Shown: piece after piece, positions 51,734-64,000 of the stretch
Position numbering within the stretch: position 1 is the first letter of the stretch
Layout of the letters: each line of letters starts with the position of its first letter
The notes under the pieces: generated by a model
What the model was told of the DNA's origin: nothing
What the model saw: the letters and a program-made list of their open reading frames with translations, nothing else
Databases searched by the model: none
Made by a program: the position numbers and the translations under genes
DNA from: Bolinopsis microptera
Lineage: Eukaryota; Ctenophora; Tentaculata; Lobata; Bolinopsidae
Direction: 5' to 3'
NCBI RefSeq assembly: GCF_026151205.1
Contig: NC_087076.1
Span: 9,772,902 to 9,836,901 of the forward strand
DNA length: 64,000 nt

Positions 51734-54018
51734 ATTCCTAGAATGAAGTCCACTCTGTTAACATATGATCAAATGTGGTCGGGACTAACAGTAGGTTCAG
51801 CAGTATTTCAGGAATGTATAGTATACTAGTACAGTACACTACAATGTACAATGTAGATGTACTGAAGGGGTATCCTAAGAAGATTCTTGATCTTTTGGCA
51901 GGGCCCCTAGATAAACTGTACTTTTATTAGGAGGAGAATACACGGACAGCAACATAATGACATTCACTGTAAGAAATACTCGTGCGTCATTTCTGACGGG
52001 GTAATTAAAACGAACTCCCTTTTTATTAACTAAAGGACAAATTATCACTAACTGATTTGAGGATTACGAGAACCACGTGCACAGTACGTGTTATTAACTA
52101 TCAGAGCTAGAATTTACTTTGTGACGGTGAGTACGTGACATGATCTTCAGAGACAGATAATCTCAATATCATCCCTCATTAGCCTCCAATTAGAGGCCTC
52201 TAAATGGTATAATGGCTCATAATGGCGCATAATACTCTCAACCCCATGAGGCCCTTCTGTAGGACTCAATTGCAACTAATGTTTGTTTGAGAGATTAATG
52301 ATGATCACCTGAGAGTGACGAGTGTGGTAGGTGGGAATTATATTTAACTACAGAACATGTGGGATGTTAGGGGTGGGAGGCAATGCACAAATCTAGGATA
52401 AATTGTTGCACTTTTAATTAACAAGGTTAGTGGGTATCACCTCCCAACAACAAGCAACATCAGAAGGGGATTCTTACAATCATTAATTAAGACTAATTAG
52501 TTTAATTATTATACTAATTATTACCTAGCATGACAGAGGAGCAGCCAAACTCTCGACACGAACTGAAGGTCGGAGGAAATAATATCACAACAAATATCCC
52601 CAGCTGACTAACAAAATCTAACTAACTCTTCCATAGGTTGCGAGTTCTGCGTGCCTGCGTACCGGTCTACAACTATAAAATATATAGAACTATTTATAAA
52701 TATTGATCTCACAATTAACTCCAAATTCGGGCAAAACTTGCTTTGACTCTGCATCTTAAGACCCACCACCACGCTACTTAATCTATAAATACATCATGAT
52801 ATTATATTCTATTGAACTCTTAACCTGCTTATAATATTAAAATTAAATTGCAGGACACATATAGCTTGTTAACCATGTACCCTAAGAAAACCATTCAAGG
52901 CGATGTTATTTCTGTAACATTCCCTGTGTAAGTGCATATATGGCCAATATTCCAGATTTTTAATAGCATCAAGTGAGTTTATTATGTAAAGTAAGAAATT
53001 TTAGTTTCAATCGCATAATCTTTCTTCAGATTATAAAACATGCTCTCTGTAACAGCCCATAAATTGCAGAAGTCTGATTTTACTACCGTACATACCCACT
53101 CTATATATTATACAAGCTTAAAAAGAAACACAAAACACAAAAGGGGTAATATAATAAACTATAAAAAGAGATTAATTGACCAATTTATTAACTGATAATC
53201 AGTGATATGGGTAACCAAAACAGTAACCAGTCACTAAAACAGTAACCAAGCCAGTAACCAGTCACTAAAACGGAATGAGAAGTATACCATTAACAGAGAA
53301 GAAGGTCACCATTTAAGCAACTTTACCTCGACAACTACTATATCGACTACTTACTGAATCTATTACTGATTGTCAATTTGCCGTTACTTTAATATTATAT
53401 CTGTAATAACGGTAATGTAGTTACGTCATCATAACATCTTAATGTTTTAACCGACAAATTGATATTAAGTATCCTGATTTAAATGCCCCACAAATGATCT
53501 GAGTGACCAATCACGGTGGTAGTGCATATACTGACGCAGGTATTGTGGATATGGTCAATGACTTGCGTGTGTGGCATTTAATGCTATTTTCGGCTAAAAT
53601 GGTTTTAAAGCTTTTAAAGATTTTAGCGTCACGAAAATGTCCCGAAGCAGCAGAATAACTTTATATACGAACCTTGAGCTTTGTACTCTGGTGGAGAGCT
53701 GCGGTATATTTTTTTGACACATGACAGTGATTCTGGGGTTTGATTGGTCAATAGTGGACGCTGATTGGTAAATCACTGTCACGTGTCACAAAATACGCCT
53801 GACCTCCCCACCAGAATCCAAATATAGAGAGTAAAATATCACAGAGCTCTGGAAAGAGGGATTGATCCGGAATATTATAATATAATATTATACAAATATG
53901 ATATATAACAAAACAAAACATCATGTGAGGGAAACTTTAGCCTACAGAAACACAGCTGGCGTCCACTACTACGACTACCTGTGCTAGATAGAACTACCAT
54001 TGTACAGTTACAAGTTAC
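51734..54018. other. Non-coding region with a degenerate MITE
   Basis: No gene is recognised. A few copies of cagtaaccag occur at about 53220-53270. The imperfect inverted repeat at 53685-53816 is listed separately. Confidence 0.4.
53685..53816. repeat. Imperfect inverted repeat (MITE-like)
   Basis: The left arm, with tctggtgga and tgacacatgacagtgatt, pairs with a right arm, aatcactgtcacgtgtca through ccaccaga, across a loop of about 40 bp. Arms of about 46 bp are roughly 75-80% matched by eye. No coding sequence is present. Confidence 0.65.
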
Positions 54019-54175
54019 AGGGAATGTACTGACCGGGGAATGTACTGACCGGGGAATGTACTGACAGGGAATGTACTGACCGGGGAATGTACTGACCGGG
54101 GAATGTACTGACCGGGGAATGTACTGACCGGGAATGTACTGACTGGGAATGTACTGACCGGGGAATGTACTGACC
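54019..54175. repeat. 16-bp minisatellite (ggggaatgtactgacc)
   Basis: About ten copies of 14-16 bp are seen, with variation in the number of G. The following segment atgtcgtctgtctcttg (54223) recurs at about 54354 with a similar context. Confidence 0.93.
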
Positions 54176-54671
54176 GTTATTGAAAGAGTGCTCATCGCAG
54201 GACGTCGTGCGCTCCTTTAGGAATGTCGTCTGTCTCTTGGAATCTAATGAATCTGAAACATAAACATAGTTAGTGTTTACTTACCTAACAAAGTTAACAG
54301 AGGTATTCGCTGTATTTACGCGGCTAATTTCACAGTACCAAGACACTACCAAATGTCGTCTGTCTCTTGAAATGTAATGAATGAGCATCGTTAACACACT
54401 GAACTAATAACACAGGGAACGCTGACACAATTATTTGTCGACTCTAATCGGTCATATTTCACATCACCGAGAAACTGCCAGTTAGGATTAACTTTATTTG
54501 TTGAAGAGGTTACAGCTGGTGGAGTCACTAGGTTAGAGGAGACTCATTACTCTCTATAATATACTGAACACAATAGAGAACAGTGTTTTGAAGTGTGCCA
54601 TGTGTGTGTGATGAGGAGTTCTTAGTAATCAGTGCTCCTTACACTTAATGAGGAGCAGACTGGTCTCCCTC

Positions 54672-54868
54672 AATCCCCCGCCACCCCGCCAACCCCCCCC
54701 CCCCCCCCCCACCCCGTCCCCGTCCCCGTCCCCCGTCCCCCCGTTATAATATGACGCATATTCAATAATGATTTACTACTGAGGGATTCAGTCACTGCAA
54801 TTAGTGGAAGAGGGGCTATACATACTACTTAATATACCCATAGACCCTTCGGGGGGGGGGGGGGGCAC
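54672..54868. repeat. C-rich block followed by a G-run
   Basis: A polyC and ccccgt-repeat block lies at about 54672-54742. A run of about 17 G lies at about 54849-54866. The two could pair with each other or form quadruplexes, which is an inference. Confidence 0.85.
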
Positions 54869-55023
54869 GGGGATTATGTAGTATGTAGAGATTATATAAT
54901 ATATACAATAAGCGGGGTATTGTGGTACTGAGCACTTGATCTATCCTAAAAATAAGGCACCTTCAGTTATGAGTAGTAATGATAAATCTCTCTCTCTCTA
55001 AAATCATACAGTTGTCTTATATA

Positions 55024-55345
55024 AAGTTCACTTTTTCTGCAAACGATCGGCGAAGAGTCGGCAGAAGACGAACTGCGAGGAACGAAGAAAACATCACCTT
55101 GGTTGTTTGTGACGTGATGGATACACCTAAAATTGGCAACCGAAAACGAGCTCCTGCATTAGACCTCAGCAGAACATCCCTTCAACGAATCCTAAAGCGA
55201 GATCTTTCTAACCGGGCATATCGGATCACAAAGAAACACCAACTTTTAGACCGTGATTCCTGATTTTCCTGAAAAAGTCACGATCTGGTGCGCCATCAGT
55301 TCTCGTGGAATCCTAGGACCTTACTGTTACATTCAGAATTTGGTG
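55024..55345 (+). pseudogene. Tc1/mariner-group transposase remnant
   Basis: The frame gives a helix-turn-helix-like segment (RTARNEENITLV, LDLSRTSLQRILKRDL, AYRITKKHQLLDRD). After a stop and a jump comes a block resembling the DDE catalytic core: FPEKVTIWCAISSRGILGPY. The order fits an IS630/Tc1/mariner-type transposase with an internal deletion. It cannot be functional. It lies directly left of the LINE, so the LINE may have inserted into or next to it. Confidence 0.65.
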
Positions 55346-55470
55346 TTTCCCTGTCTAGCAAAGTCATTATCGGTATCCAATCAATCATGATCAGGTCGTC
55401 ATCTCCTCAGTATGTTTGGTAAAGCCTAATGAACCTCATTAATACACGCTAACACCTTACTCTTGATCAG

Positions 55471-55921
55471 ATTGGGTGACGAGATCACTAGCAACAGAGA
55501 AGCCTCAACTAATATATGTACATCTCGGCATCAATGATATACACAAAGGAGAGGACATCCCCAAAATCGTCGACAACTTCAAGATCTTTAATGAAATGTT
55601 AGAACTAGTATCTCCCACCACCAGACTGGTCATCTCTTGCCCCTACTAAACGGAAAAACCTATCAGAACCGACACGTCTTTTCCTTGAGGAGATCCCTGT
55701 CCTTATTGGTCAATCAGCAGCAAGACGAGGACCCTAAAACAAAAAGGATTTTCCTTCAGAGAAATGATAAGTTCTTCATTAACACGCAGTCCACTCCCAA
55801 GCAGAACTCGATGTACTTCCGCGATAATCTCCATCTATCAGACAGAGGAATGCATGCAATCACCAACACCATGAGAGACACCCTCGACAAGATCTTCAGA
55901 GAGTTTGAGCTTCCATTCTAA
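55471..55921 (+). pseudogene. LINE ORF1 with SGNH esterase-like domain, one frame change
   Basis: An N-terminal frame (55471-55636) contains QLIYVHLGINDIHKG, with the GxND-type block III of SGNH hydrolases. After a one-base shift near 55636 the second frame runs to the stop at 55921 and contains FRDNLHLSDRGM, the DxxH block V. Esterase domains of this kind are known in ORF1 of CR1/L2-clade LINEs, where they may bind lipid or membranes. The N-terminal block with the catalytic Ser is not seen, so the copy is 5' truncated. Confidence 0.7.
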
Positions 55922-55951
55922 ATTTTAGTCTTCAACCACCAACCCAACCTC

Positions 55952-58900
55952 TTGAAAAATACTATGAATTTACAATCCAAAATTATAAGCTGGAACATCC
56001 AATCAACAAATACAAATTTTGGCTCTAAGTTTGATGACCCTCAATTTTGTGCCGTCTTTGACAAGTTTCCTTTTGTCTGCCTTCAAGAAATAAGACAACC
56101 GGTCAAACACTCGGGCTTCAGGTCCTTCAATAAAACCCGCCGGGACAAAAAACATGGTGGCGTATGCATCATGGTCCAAAACGAAATAGTCAAAGGCGTA
56201 AAACTTGAAAAATCCACAATTGAAGATGTTGTTGCCTGTAAACTTGAAAAAAATTACTTTGGCGTAGATAATGATATATTCATTGTTAACTCATACATTA
56301 AGCCAGCTAACACTTCCTCTAAAAACTCAGATATCTCGGGCTTTGACACCATCCGTGAACTGGACCAATTTCTTAATGTTCTTCTAAGTAAAGGCGATGT
56401 AATTACCTGTGGTGACTTCAACTCGCGTATCGGCCATGACATTGACTTCATCAAAGGAGAGAAATGTGGCTACGAGAGCTTCATTCCCCTGCCAGAAGAC
56501 TACACCCCCCAAGAACTCCCAACCAGGAACTCAAAGGACAAAAAGTCGAACAATTACAAAAGACCCTTTCTAGAAATGCTTGTCAATAATGAACTCCATA
56601 TTCTCAATGGGAGAACTTTAGGAGACTCATATGGTGACTTCACTTGTATCCAGACCAGCGGTGCCAGCGTTGTTGACTACTTTATTATATCACCAAACTG
56701 CAGTAAGTATGTATGTCATATGACAATCCAGCCGTTCACTTGCTTTTCTGATCATAAACCACTACTCCTGGCACTCAACTTCTCTCCTTCCAACATTCTT
56801 GTAAACACAAAGGCACTCCATGAAACTTACGCTCGAGCCCCACTTCGTTACAAAATAACTCCTGATAGCCTTTCAAGCTTACGGGATACAATGATGGACC
56901 CACTTGTGGAAGAATGTTCCAAAACCCTCTTAGAAACAGATTATCCCGAAGATCTCCTAGGTACATACAAATTGAACGAAGATATCACAGTTCACTTGAA
57001 CAAAATAGCAGACAAATGTCTCCAAAAGACCAAACATCCCAAAATAACCAAAAAGGGATCCATAAATAAACAACCCTGGTTCACACAAGCCACTAGAGAA
57101 GCTAAAATATCCTGTACTCGTGCAGCTCAAATTGTTTCTGATTTCCCCAATAGCGATTATCTTCGAAAAAATTTTTACCAAGTAAAAAATACGTACAAAA
57201 GTTTAATTGACCGTACCAAAAACAAATATCTTGACAAACTGAATACAGATATCGAATCTGGTAAAATTCTAAACTGGAAACAATTCAAAAAACTGAAAAA
57301 ATTTAAAGGAAGAGTTGACAAATTTGATTGCCATGACATGGACAACTTTCAAAAATTCTTTGGTAAACTTTATGCCAATGCACATAGCACCATAACTGTA
57401 GAGAATAAGGAAGAAATGCTTCAAAATGCAGAGGCTATTAACAATAATTGCCAACCATCCCCTGCACAATCAATACTCAATGGCCAGATCTCTGTGGACG
57501 AAATATCTACTGCGCTCTCTTCACTCAAAAACGGCAAAAGTTCCTCGGAGGATATGATATGCAATGAAATACTGAAGACCTTGTCCACAACAAATACGCA
57601 ACTCCTTTGCAAAGTATTTAACCGCTGTTTGGACACTGGAACTTACCCGTTGAACAACAGCATTATAACACCCCTACACAAAAAAGGCGACAAAGATAAT
57701 CCCGACAATTACAGAGCAATTGCTGTGAGTAGTACAATCGGGAAACTATTCTCGACCATTATGCTAAACAGGATAATCAAGTTCAAAAATGAATACAACC
57801 CGGACCCCATAAATCAACTTGGCTTCGCTAAAGGAGCTCAAACATATGACCACATACTCACACTCAACACCATTACGTCTAAATACAAAAAGCTCAAGGT
57901 TCCCGTCTATGCTGTTTTCGTGGACTTCCGGAAAGCTTTCGACTCTGTTTGTCGTGAAGCTCTTTTCTTAAAGTTAGCTAAACTAGGTATCACTGGCAAA
58001 ACATTTAATGTTCTTAAACATATGTATAAAAATTCCACTGGCCAGATAAAGCTATCTGGATTTGTCAGCGAAAAATTTGATATCAATAAAGGAACTGAAC
58101 AGGTCATCCACTTTCCCCTGATCTTTTTAAAATATACATTAGAGATCTTTCCCCTCGACTAGAATTTGATAACTGTCCAAAACTAATGAACCAACTTATC
58201 AGTCACTTACTATGGGCAGATGATCTGATACTCTTGGCACTGGACCCCAAAACCCTCCAAAAGCAACTCGATGCTTTGAACAATTTCTGCTTGGAATGGG
58301 GCGTCGAAATTAATGCAGATAAAACTAAACTCACGAAATTTAATTCCCGCTTCGATAATTATCAGCCGGTTCCCCTCAAAATAGGTAATCACTTGTTAGA
58401 AGAAGTCGAGTCATACTGTTATCTAGGAATCGAAATACACAAATCTGGCACATTCACAAATGCCCGAACTGAGCTCAAAAAGAAAGCCATGCGTGCACTT
58501 TATGGCATGAAAAGCTCAGTAAACAAATCCAAATTATCATTCCGTTCTCTAACAACACTCTTTGACGCTCTTATTAAACCTATCGTTCTTTACGGAGCGC
58601 CTATTTACACACCTAATATGGCTATCATAAAACACATAACAAAACAAGTCGATCTCAATATGGATCCCGACACAAAAACAAAATTTCAAACTAGTATCCT
58701 CAAGAAAATTAGTCTTCTGAACAGCGAAAAAGTTCACCTTCACTTTCTTAAATGGTCACTGGGTGTAAATCGTAAAACCAGCAACGCAGGCGTCTGGGGT
58801 GAGTCAGGCCGCTACCCATTAATCTATGAATGTATTAACCTCACTCTCAAATATACCCAACGCTTGAAAAATCTCAAAGATAACTCCCTTGTATCCTTAG

Positions 58901-59724
58901 CTTTCAAAGAACAGATGAACATGAAATTGGACTGGTACAGGGGTTTGGAGCCTGTCCTCGCGCTAGACCCATGTTTCTCTACCGATCATGTCACAGCCTA
59001 CCGCACACTCAAAAACAATCACTCCAAGTCAATTTTCGAAAGAAACCCGAGTATCGCAAAACCACCAAAAGAGGACTTTCTTATTCACAACGGTTTCAAG
59101 AAACGAATTCCTCCGCAATCAACACAACCCATCGGGAGTAAAATATTCACACCACACGTCATTACTAAAACTTTGAAAAGTAGCTTTAGAGAATATTGGG
59201 GGTCCTATATCAACACTTCTCGGAAATTAGAATTCTATCGTGACCTAAAATCCAAATTTAACAAAGAGTATTACCTAGACAGTGTCATTAAATATGCAGA
59301 CCGTGCTAATATCACAAGACTGCGGATCAGTGCACATCGACTCGAAATTGAACTTGGCCGATACAATCAAACTCCTCGCGATGAGCGAATATGCTCCTGG
59401 TGCAATATAGTCTTAGGTTCGGGTATTATTGAGAATGAAGATCACTTCCTTAACCATTGTGATCTTAACGCTGCATCAAGGCGAAAAGTCCTAGACAAGA
59501 TCCAATCAATCATATCAAATTCAATCAAACCATCTGCGTCATCTTGTTCTGTTTACACTGTCATCCCTGGAGCAAACGTCCTCAAATTCATCAGCAGCAA
59601 CAGTGAAATCATTGAATTAATCACGAATGAAAGTCAAGTCCACCTCACGAGAGTCGTTGCTAGATTTGCCACTACGTGTTTTAACAACCGCAAGAAATTC
59701 GTCGACTCTCTGGCCAGTACATGA
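55952..59724 (+). pseudogene. LINE ORF2: APE endonuclease and reverse transcriptase, one frame change
   Basis: The first frame (55952-58162, 736 codons) starts with an APE-type endonuclease: SWNIQS, CLQEI, CGDFNSRIG, VVDYFI and SDHKPLL. The RT follows (LKNGKSSSEDMI, IITPLHKKGDKDNPDNYRAI, LGFAKGAQTYDH, and motif A VYAVFVDFRKAFDSV). A one-base shift at about 58098-58102 breaks the frame before the expected GxPLSP-type motif B. The second frame (58186-59724) resumes at motif C with LLWADDLILLA (WADD for YADD). It continues through the thumb to a zinc-knuckle-like CSWCN...HFLNHC near the C-terminus. Apart from this single shift the coding region is open, so inactivation looks recent. About 30 bp separate ORF1 and ORF2. 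Confidence 0.85.
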
Positions 59725-59990
59725 ACACTGAAAATCACTGTACCAGCGCTTTTTTTCTTTTCGCGCAACAAAGAGTGCAAAGTGGCCTGGCTCAAGCATT
59801 AGAGCATTACCAAGGCGATTGTAAACAAAATATTTTTTGTCAAAATATTTATGTTTCACTTTAGTTTAAGTTATATTAATATAATAAATTCAAATCTTAT
59901 GATATTGTTATTATCTTAACAGTTACTATTGTAGCTTAAGATTTTAAATTTGTATTCCTTGTATTCCTTGTATTCCTATTCCTGATTGAG
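59725..59990 (+). mobile_element. LINE 3' untranslated tail with short tandem repeat
   Basis: After the ORF2 stop about 225 bp of non-coding sequence ends in gtattccttgtattccttgt, a short tandem repeat of the kind that ends many CR1/L2-like LINEs in place of a poly-A tail. The exact 3' end was not fixed because I found no target duplication. Confidence 0.5.
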
Positions 59991-59999
59991 TGCAGAGAT

Positions 60000-60352
60000 C
60001 ACTGACTGAGTGCTTGGATCACGTATCCGAGGAATTTTGAAATGGTCATAACGCAGCCAAATTTTGAACGATGAACCTGAAACTTTGGGAAAGGTTTTAA
60101 ATTATCAAGCCAAATGTGTGCACAAAATTTGGAGTTCTTAGCTTAAAGCGTTCTCATTTTATGAAGACAATAGTGAAAAAGAGGGAGTGTCACGCCACGC
60201 CCACTGTAATTGGGCTTACGAAACTTTCAGGAAATCTAAGTTTGACCCATATCTATAATCTCTGAAATTTTGGTGCAATTTGGAGACGAATTACGTGAGT
60301 TATTAAGAGGTTGCGTGTGGGTAGTCACTTTTGGGCCACCCTGTATAATATA
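60000..60352. mobile_element. Possible DNA-transposon remnant ending in gggccaccctgtata
   Basis: This block is non-coding. It ends at 60335-60352 in ttttgggccaccctgtata, which resembles terminal sequences of some Tc1/mariner-group elements. With the transposase remnant at 55.0-55.3 kb on the other side of the LINE, it could be the rest of a transposon split by the LINE. The matching left terminus was not found. Confidence 0.35.
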
Positions 60353-62825
60353 TGTACTATCGCTAAAACTATAAAGGCCCTTCACACTTTGTTTCTGTCT
60401 GGTTCTAATGTACCGTCACAATAGTGACTTTAATATACTATCAGTTGGTCAGGTGACCAACTGAGTGGGGTGGTTTTATGATAAAGTGAAATAAAAGTGA
60501 AATAAAAGTGAAATAGAAGTGAAATGAAAGTGAAATGAAAGTGAAATGAAAGTGAAATAAAAGTGAAATATAAGTGAAATAGTTAAGTGATTAACAGCAG
60601 ATAAAATGTGTAGTCGAGGATTCTTCGATGAGAAAATAAGGATGTATTAAATAACGCACTGTTTTTAAACATAAAAAATGTATGTACCGTAATGACGAAG
60701 GAAAATTCTAGAATCTTGTCAATATATAGAACCTTAAACCATACAGAGAGAGAGAGAGAGAGAGTGAGAGAGATGACAACGTTTAACATTGTTTTCTAGA
60801 AATTTCTCAGTTATATTAAACATGAGTAGTGGTTCAATGTAACGGTGGTAGGTGATAGTAGGTGAGAGTAGGTGATCATGATAGTAGGTGTTGGCAGGGA
60901 GTTAATGACAGTGGATAATTTGAGTAAATGCTTTAAATGATGAAAGACTACGTAACAGTCTAAGTAATTAGATATTATCAATCAGTTCAACTTTAGATAT
61001 CGGACTGTATCATGAGTTGTATAATGTGTATTGCTAATACAACGACCTCCTGCCTGAACTCTATAACTTATATACTAACAACTAATTGCGGAGAAGCTGT
61101 ACTGCTTCTTAAAGGTGTACAACGTTCAACTGCGAAACAGTCACAAAGTAGTCACTACTAACAAGCAAAACAGTCACTACTAGTATAGCGCCAAACGTCT
61201 ACCTGGTATACTATTTCATGAGTTACAATTGTGACGAGTGAACCAGCTACTTCTACTAAATCTACCCGCTTATAACATATTAGTTATAACTGTATTTCTT
61301 CACTTATAACGTATAAGTAATAACTAAAATTTACCGCTCATTTGTTATACTTGTTAATTGTGATGATGTCGCCTACTAACCATTAAGGTTGTGGGGGAGG
61401 TTTTCAACCTGTATCCGCATCACTTCACGTCCTACTTCCACCTTTACAACTTTAAAAGCCTTCTAAACATTAGAACATGCAATCATACCACGGGTAAAAA
61501 TGAGATATAAAATATTGAGGATAAAAAGTAAATTGTAAAAATCATATCGCAAGGCAACGACAATTCGGTTTTAATGCAACGGTATAAAGGAACGTGGTAC
61601 GTAGCCAAGCTGTGATGTTTCCACAGGGACCACATCAACTCTAAGCTGTATCAAAACAAAATCAAATTCGCAACGAAGTAGCAAATTATTACTGTTTAAG
61701 TATTAACTTTAAAGATAAGAAATCGAATCAATTGTGAAGAGAGCGAACGACAAATAACCCAAAATACAACGAAGTGAGAACAAAGCCAGGTCTTATTGTG
61801 GGACTACAAACTGTACATGTAACTAAATTAATCAGTCAGAAAAGGGGTCTGTGAATATGATCACTAGTACGATGACGTCACACTCTCTCAAACTGGTCAC
61901 CCTCACACACGAGCAGTGTAAACTTATAACACTCTATACTGGTCCCCCTCCTGGATTAGCGGTATTTTTAGACAAGAGAATTATCATAATATACACAGAC
62001 ACTTGTTGTGGGACGGCGACATTGTGACACTGACACCCGTCGTGGGACGGCGACACTGTAACCAGCCCTCCGTGACACAATGTCACAGTCTATTTCAGGT
62101 ACTCACTACAAGCTTTATAATGTTAAAGTTTTAACACATTATCAGCTACAAATAAGTCCGATAAAATACCTTTCACAGTGCCCCTGTACATAATATATAC
62201 TGTATATATAATATCTACACCTAGTTTCATTTGTCAGTTTCATTGGTAACCCTATAATATGATACAACACTTCCACTAGAGTGTCGGAGTGACAATTACA
62301 GACTGCATTATCTGATAATAGAATTGAAATGTGCCACAACTAAAACATCTTAATGCTAGGGTGCCAAGGTGTGGTGGAGGATTACTTACAAGGTTCAGCT
62401 GCCCTGTTACGTAATCACTAAATCGTGTGGTGGACGTGCTTTGTAGGTTTTTAGGTGCGAGTGTACTGGGCAGCGCAAGAATAGCTCAATATAAAGTAGA
62501 ATCATGAACTTCATGACATTATATTTTAAAATATAACTAACAGTTTAGCGTGGCGTTTTCTCGTTTCCCCAGCAATATTAATACTCCGCATAACGTCTGT
62601 TTCTCAACCTCTCCCGATGACGGACTCGACTCCATGACCATTTATTAAACTGTGCACACACTATTTTATTGGATCCGTGACATGATTCATGACAACGAGT
62701 ACCTCTATCAAATTGAACCATATTTTGACCAAAAAAGGATTCAAAAGTTGAATATTGCATGGTTCGACCTGGTCGCATGTATTTAAATGGGTCCAGGGTA
62801 TTTATATTCGAATAATCAGCAGTCT
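60353..62825. other. Non-coding region with simple repeats
   Basis: No gene is recognised. It contains the gtgaaataaa repeat (60482-60590), a GA repeat (about 60746-60770) and a short aggtgatagt repeat near 60850-60890. Confidence 0.4.
60482..60590. repeat. 11-bp tandem repeat (agtgaaataaa)
   Basis: About ten copies of agtgaaataaa/agtgaaatgaa are seen directly. Confidence 0.95.
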
Positions 62826-63218
62826 CTATAGCAAACTATAGCAAACTATAGCAAACTACAGCAAAATATAGCAAACTATAGCAAACTACATCAAAATATA
62901 GCAAACTATAGCAAACTACAACAAATATAGCAAACTATAGCAAACTATAGCAAACTATAGCAAACTATAGCAAACTATAGCAAACTACAACAAACTACAT
63001 CAAACTACAGCAAACTATAGCAAACTATAGCAAACTACAGCAAACTATAGCAAACTACAGCAAACTATAGCAAACTACAGCAAACTATAACAAACTATAG
63101 CAAACTACAGCAAAATATAGCAAACTATAGCAAACTATAGCAAGCTATAGCAAACTACAGCAAAATATAGCAAACTATAGCAAACTACAGCAAAATATAG
63201 CAAACTATAGCAAACTAC
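62826..63218. repeat. 10-bp minisatellite (tatagcaaac), about 39 copies
   Basis: About 39 copies of a 10-bp unit alternate between tatagcaaac and tacagcaaac, with a few caaaatatag variants. The period of 10 is close to one turn of B-DNA. Confidence 0.97.
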
Positions 63219-64000
63219 ACACTACCACCTTTACACCTTCCCGCAGGAACGACCCAACATCAACAACAAAGACTAACAAGGTTCATTTTCATGTTAAAAA
63301 GTGCGGCTAACCAAAATAGGAATGATGCGGTCCCCCTCAACACACGACATCTACAACATGTATATCACACAGAGTATAATCAGAGATGTTAAAACTTGGA
63401 GCAACAGCTCCGCCTATAACAAACACGCAGATAGGACCAACAAACGCTGCGTGTTGTGACGTCAGGTTTTCAAGCTGATACACTGATTATTGACAGTCGT
63501 GGAATTCGAGATATTCACCGTTTATCAAAGGGTAAGTTGACCTTGAAGTTTTCACGTGTAATAAAAACCCAGGAAACCAATTAAGATAATGACATTCCGA
63601 GGGGTTATTTATCAAGGTAAATACAAGTTGGTGGCGTGGAGGTGAAATTAGGTGGAACAATCCGCTGGACACTGGAGAGACTTCTAGAAGCTTCCATATT
63701 CCTGGTATTGGATGACGACACTACTGCAAATATACAGGTCTCTAATATCAGCTGAAATAATGAGTCATCGCTGTTATCAGTGGTAATTAACGTAGCGTAG
63801 AAGGTTGCCGAATTTTGGAATATTTGTATATCTCTTTGGGCTATGTTGGGAAGCCGTGTAGAGTTGTGGGAAAAACAAATGGAAGATAGGAAAAGGTGTA
63901 GTATAAGGTGTATTAGAAGGTGTAGTAGAAGGTGTAGCAGCACCGTAAAGATCCCTAACTAAGTGGTGTTATCTCTCCGTTCTACAGGGCGTTGTACTGT
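63219..64000. other. Right-edge non-coding region
   Basis: No gene is recognised. A short aaggtgtagtag repeat lies at about 63892-63940 and produces a Leu/His-rich chance frame on the minus strand. A gene could begin beyond the edge. Confidence 0.4.

Overview
This window is from an animal nuclear genome. It is AT-rich, its genes are split by short GT-AG introns, and it holds metazoan-type genes alongside Penelope-like elements, a LINE, a transposase remnant, minisatellites and long microsatellites. The gene content (DIP2, class A GPCRs, a Ral-like GTPase, a membrane-anchored MACPF protein) and the retroelement mix fit an invertebrate, perhaps a cnidarian or other non-bilaterian. The species cannot be fixed from the sequence alone.

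Layout. (1) 1178-6356 (+): a ten-exon gene for a predicted type I membrane protein with a MACPF/perforin-like domain. Its first intron carries a 5'-truncated Penelope-like element (PLE) on the opposite strand. (2) 7707-37565 (-): a complete DIP2 (disco-interacting protein 2) homologue. I resolved it into 28 exons that stay in frame from start to stop (about 1,594 residues). It converges tail to tail with the MACPF gene. Its two largest introns (each over 8 kb) contain a nested, frameshifted class A GPCR on the same strand (9026-10212), an apparently intact PLE (13040-15244), a LINE ORF1 remnant flanked by direct repeats (about 20.6-22.4 kb) and a second nested, frameshifted GPCR on the opposite strand (25331-26732). 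(3) 37.6-46 kb: a probable DIP2 promoter with CCAAT boxes and E-boxes, an intronless Ral-like small GTPase (39857-40483, -), and one candidate orphan first exon near 45 kb. (4) 46-64 kb: gene-poor and repeat-rich. It holds a 356-bp CA repeat, several minisatellites, a 1.37-kb near-perfect palindrome (foldback element) between TTAA sites, a short PLE fragment with a 14-bp target duplication, a transposase remnant, and a LINE (esterase-type ORF1, APE endonuclease, reverse transcriptase) disabled by frameshifts.

How it fits together. DIP2, with two FAAL-like adenylation-type domains linked to lipid/diacylglycerol homeostasis in other animals, is the main host gene. Its introns act as a landing zone for receptors and transposons. 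The most unusual observations are the palindromic TTAA-flanked element, the pair of GPCRs nested in one host gene with both reading frames broken, the DIP2 amino terminus and internal basic insert unlike vertebrate DIP2, and a duplicated splice-donor segment at the end of DIP2 exon 1.
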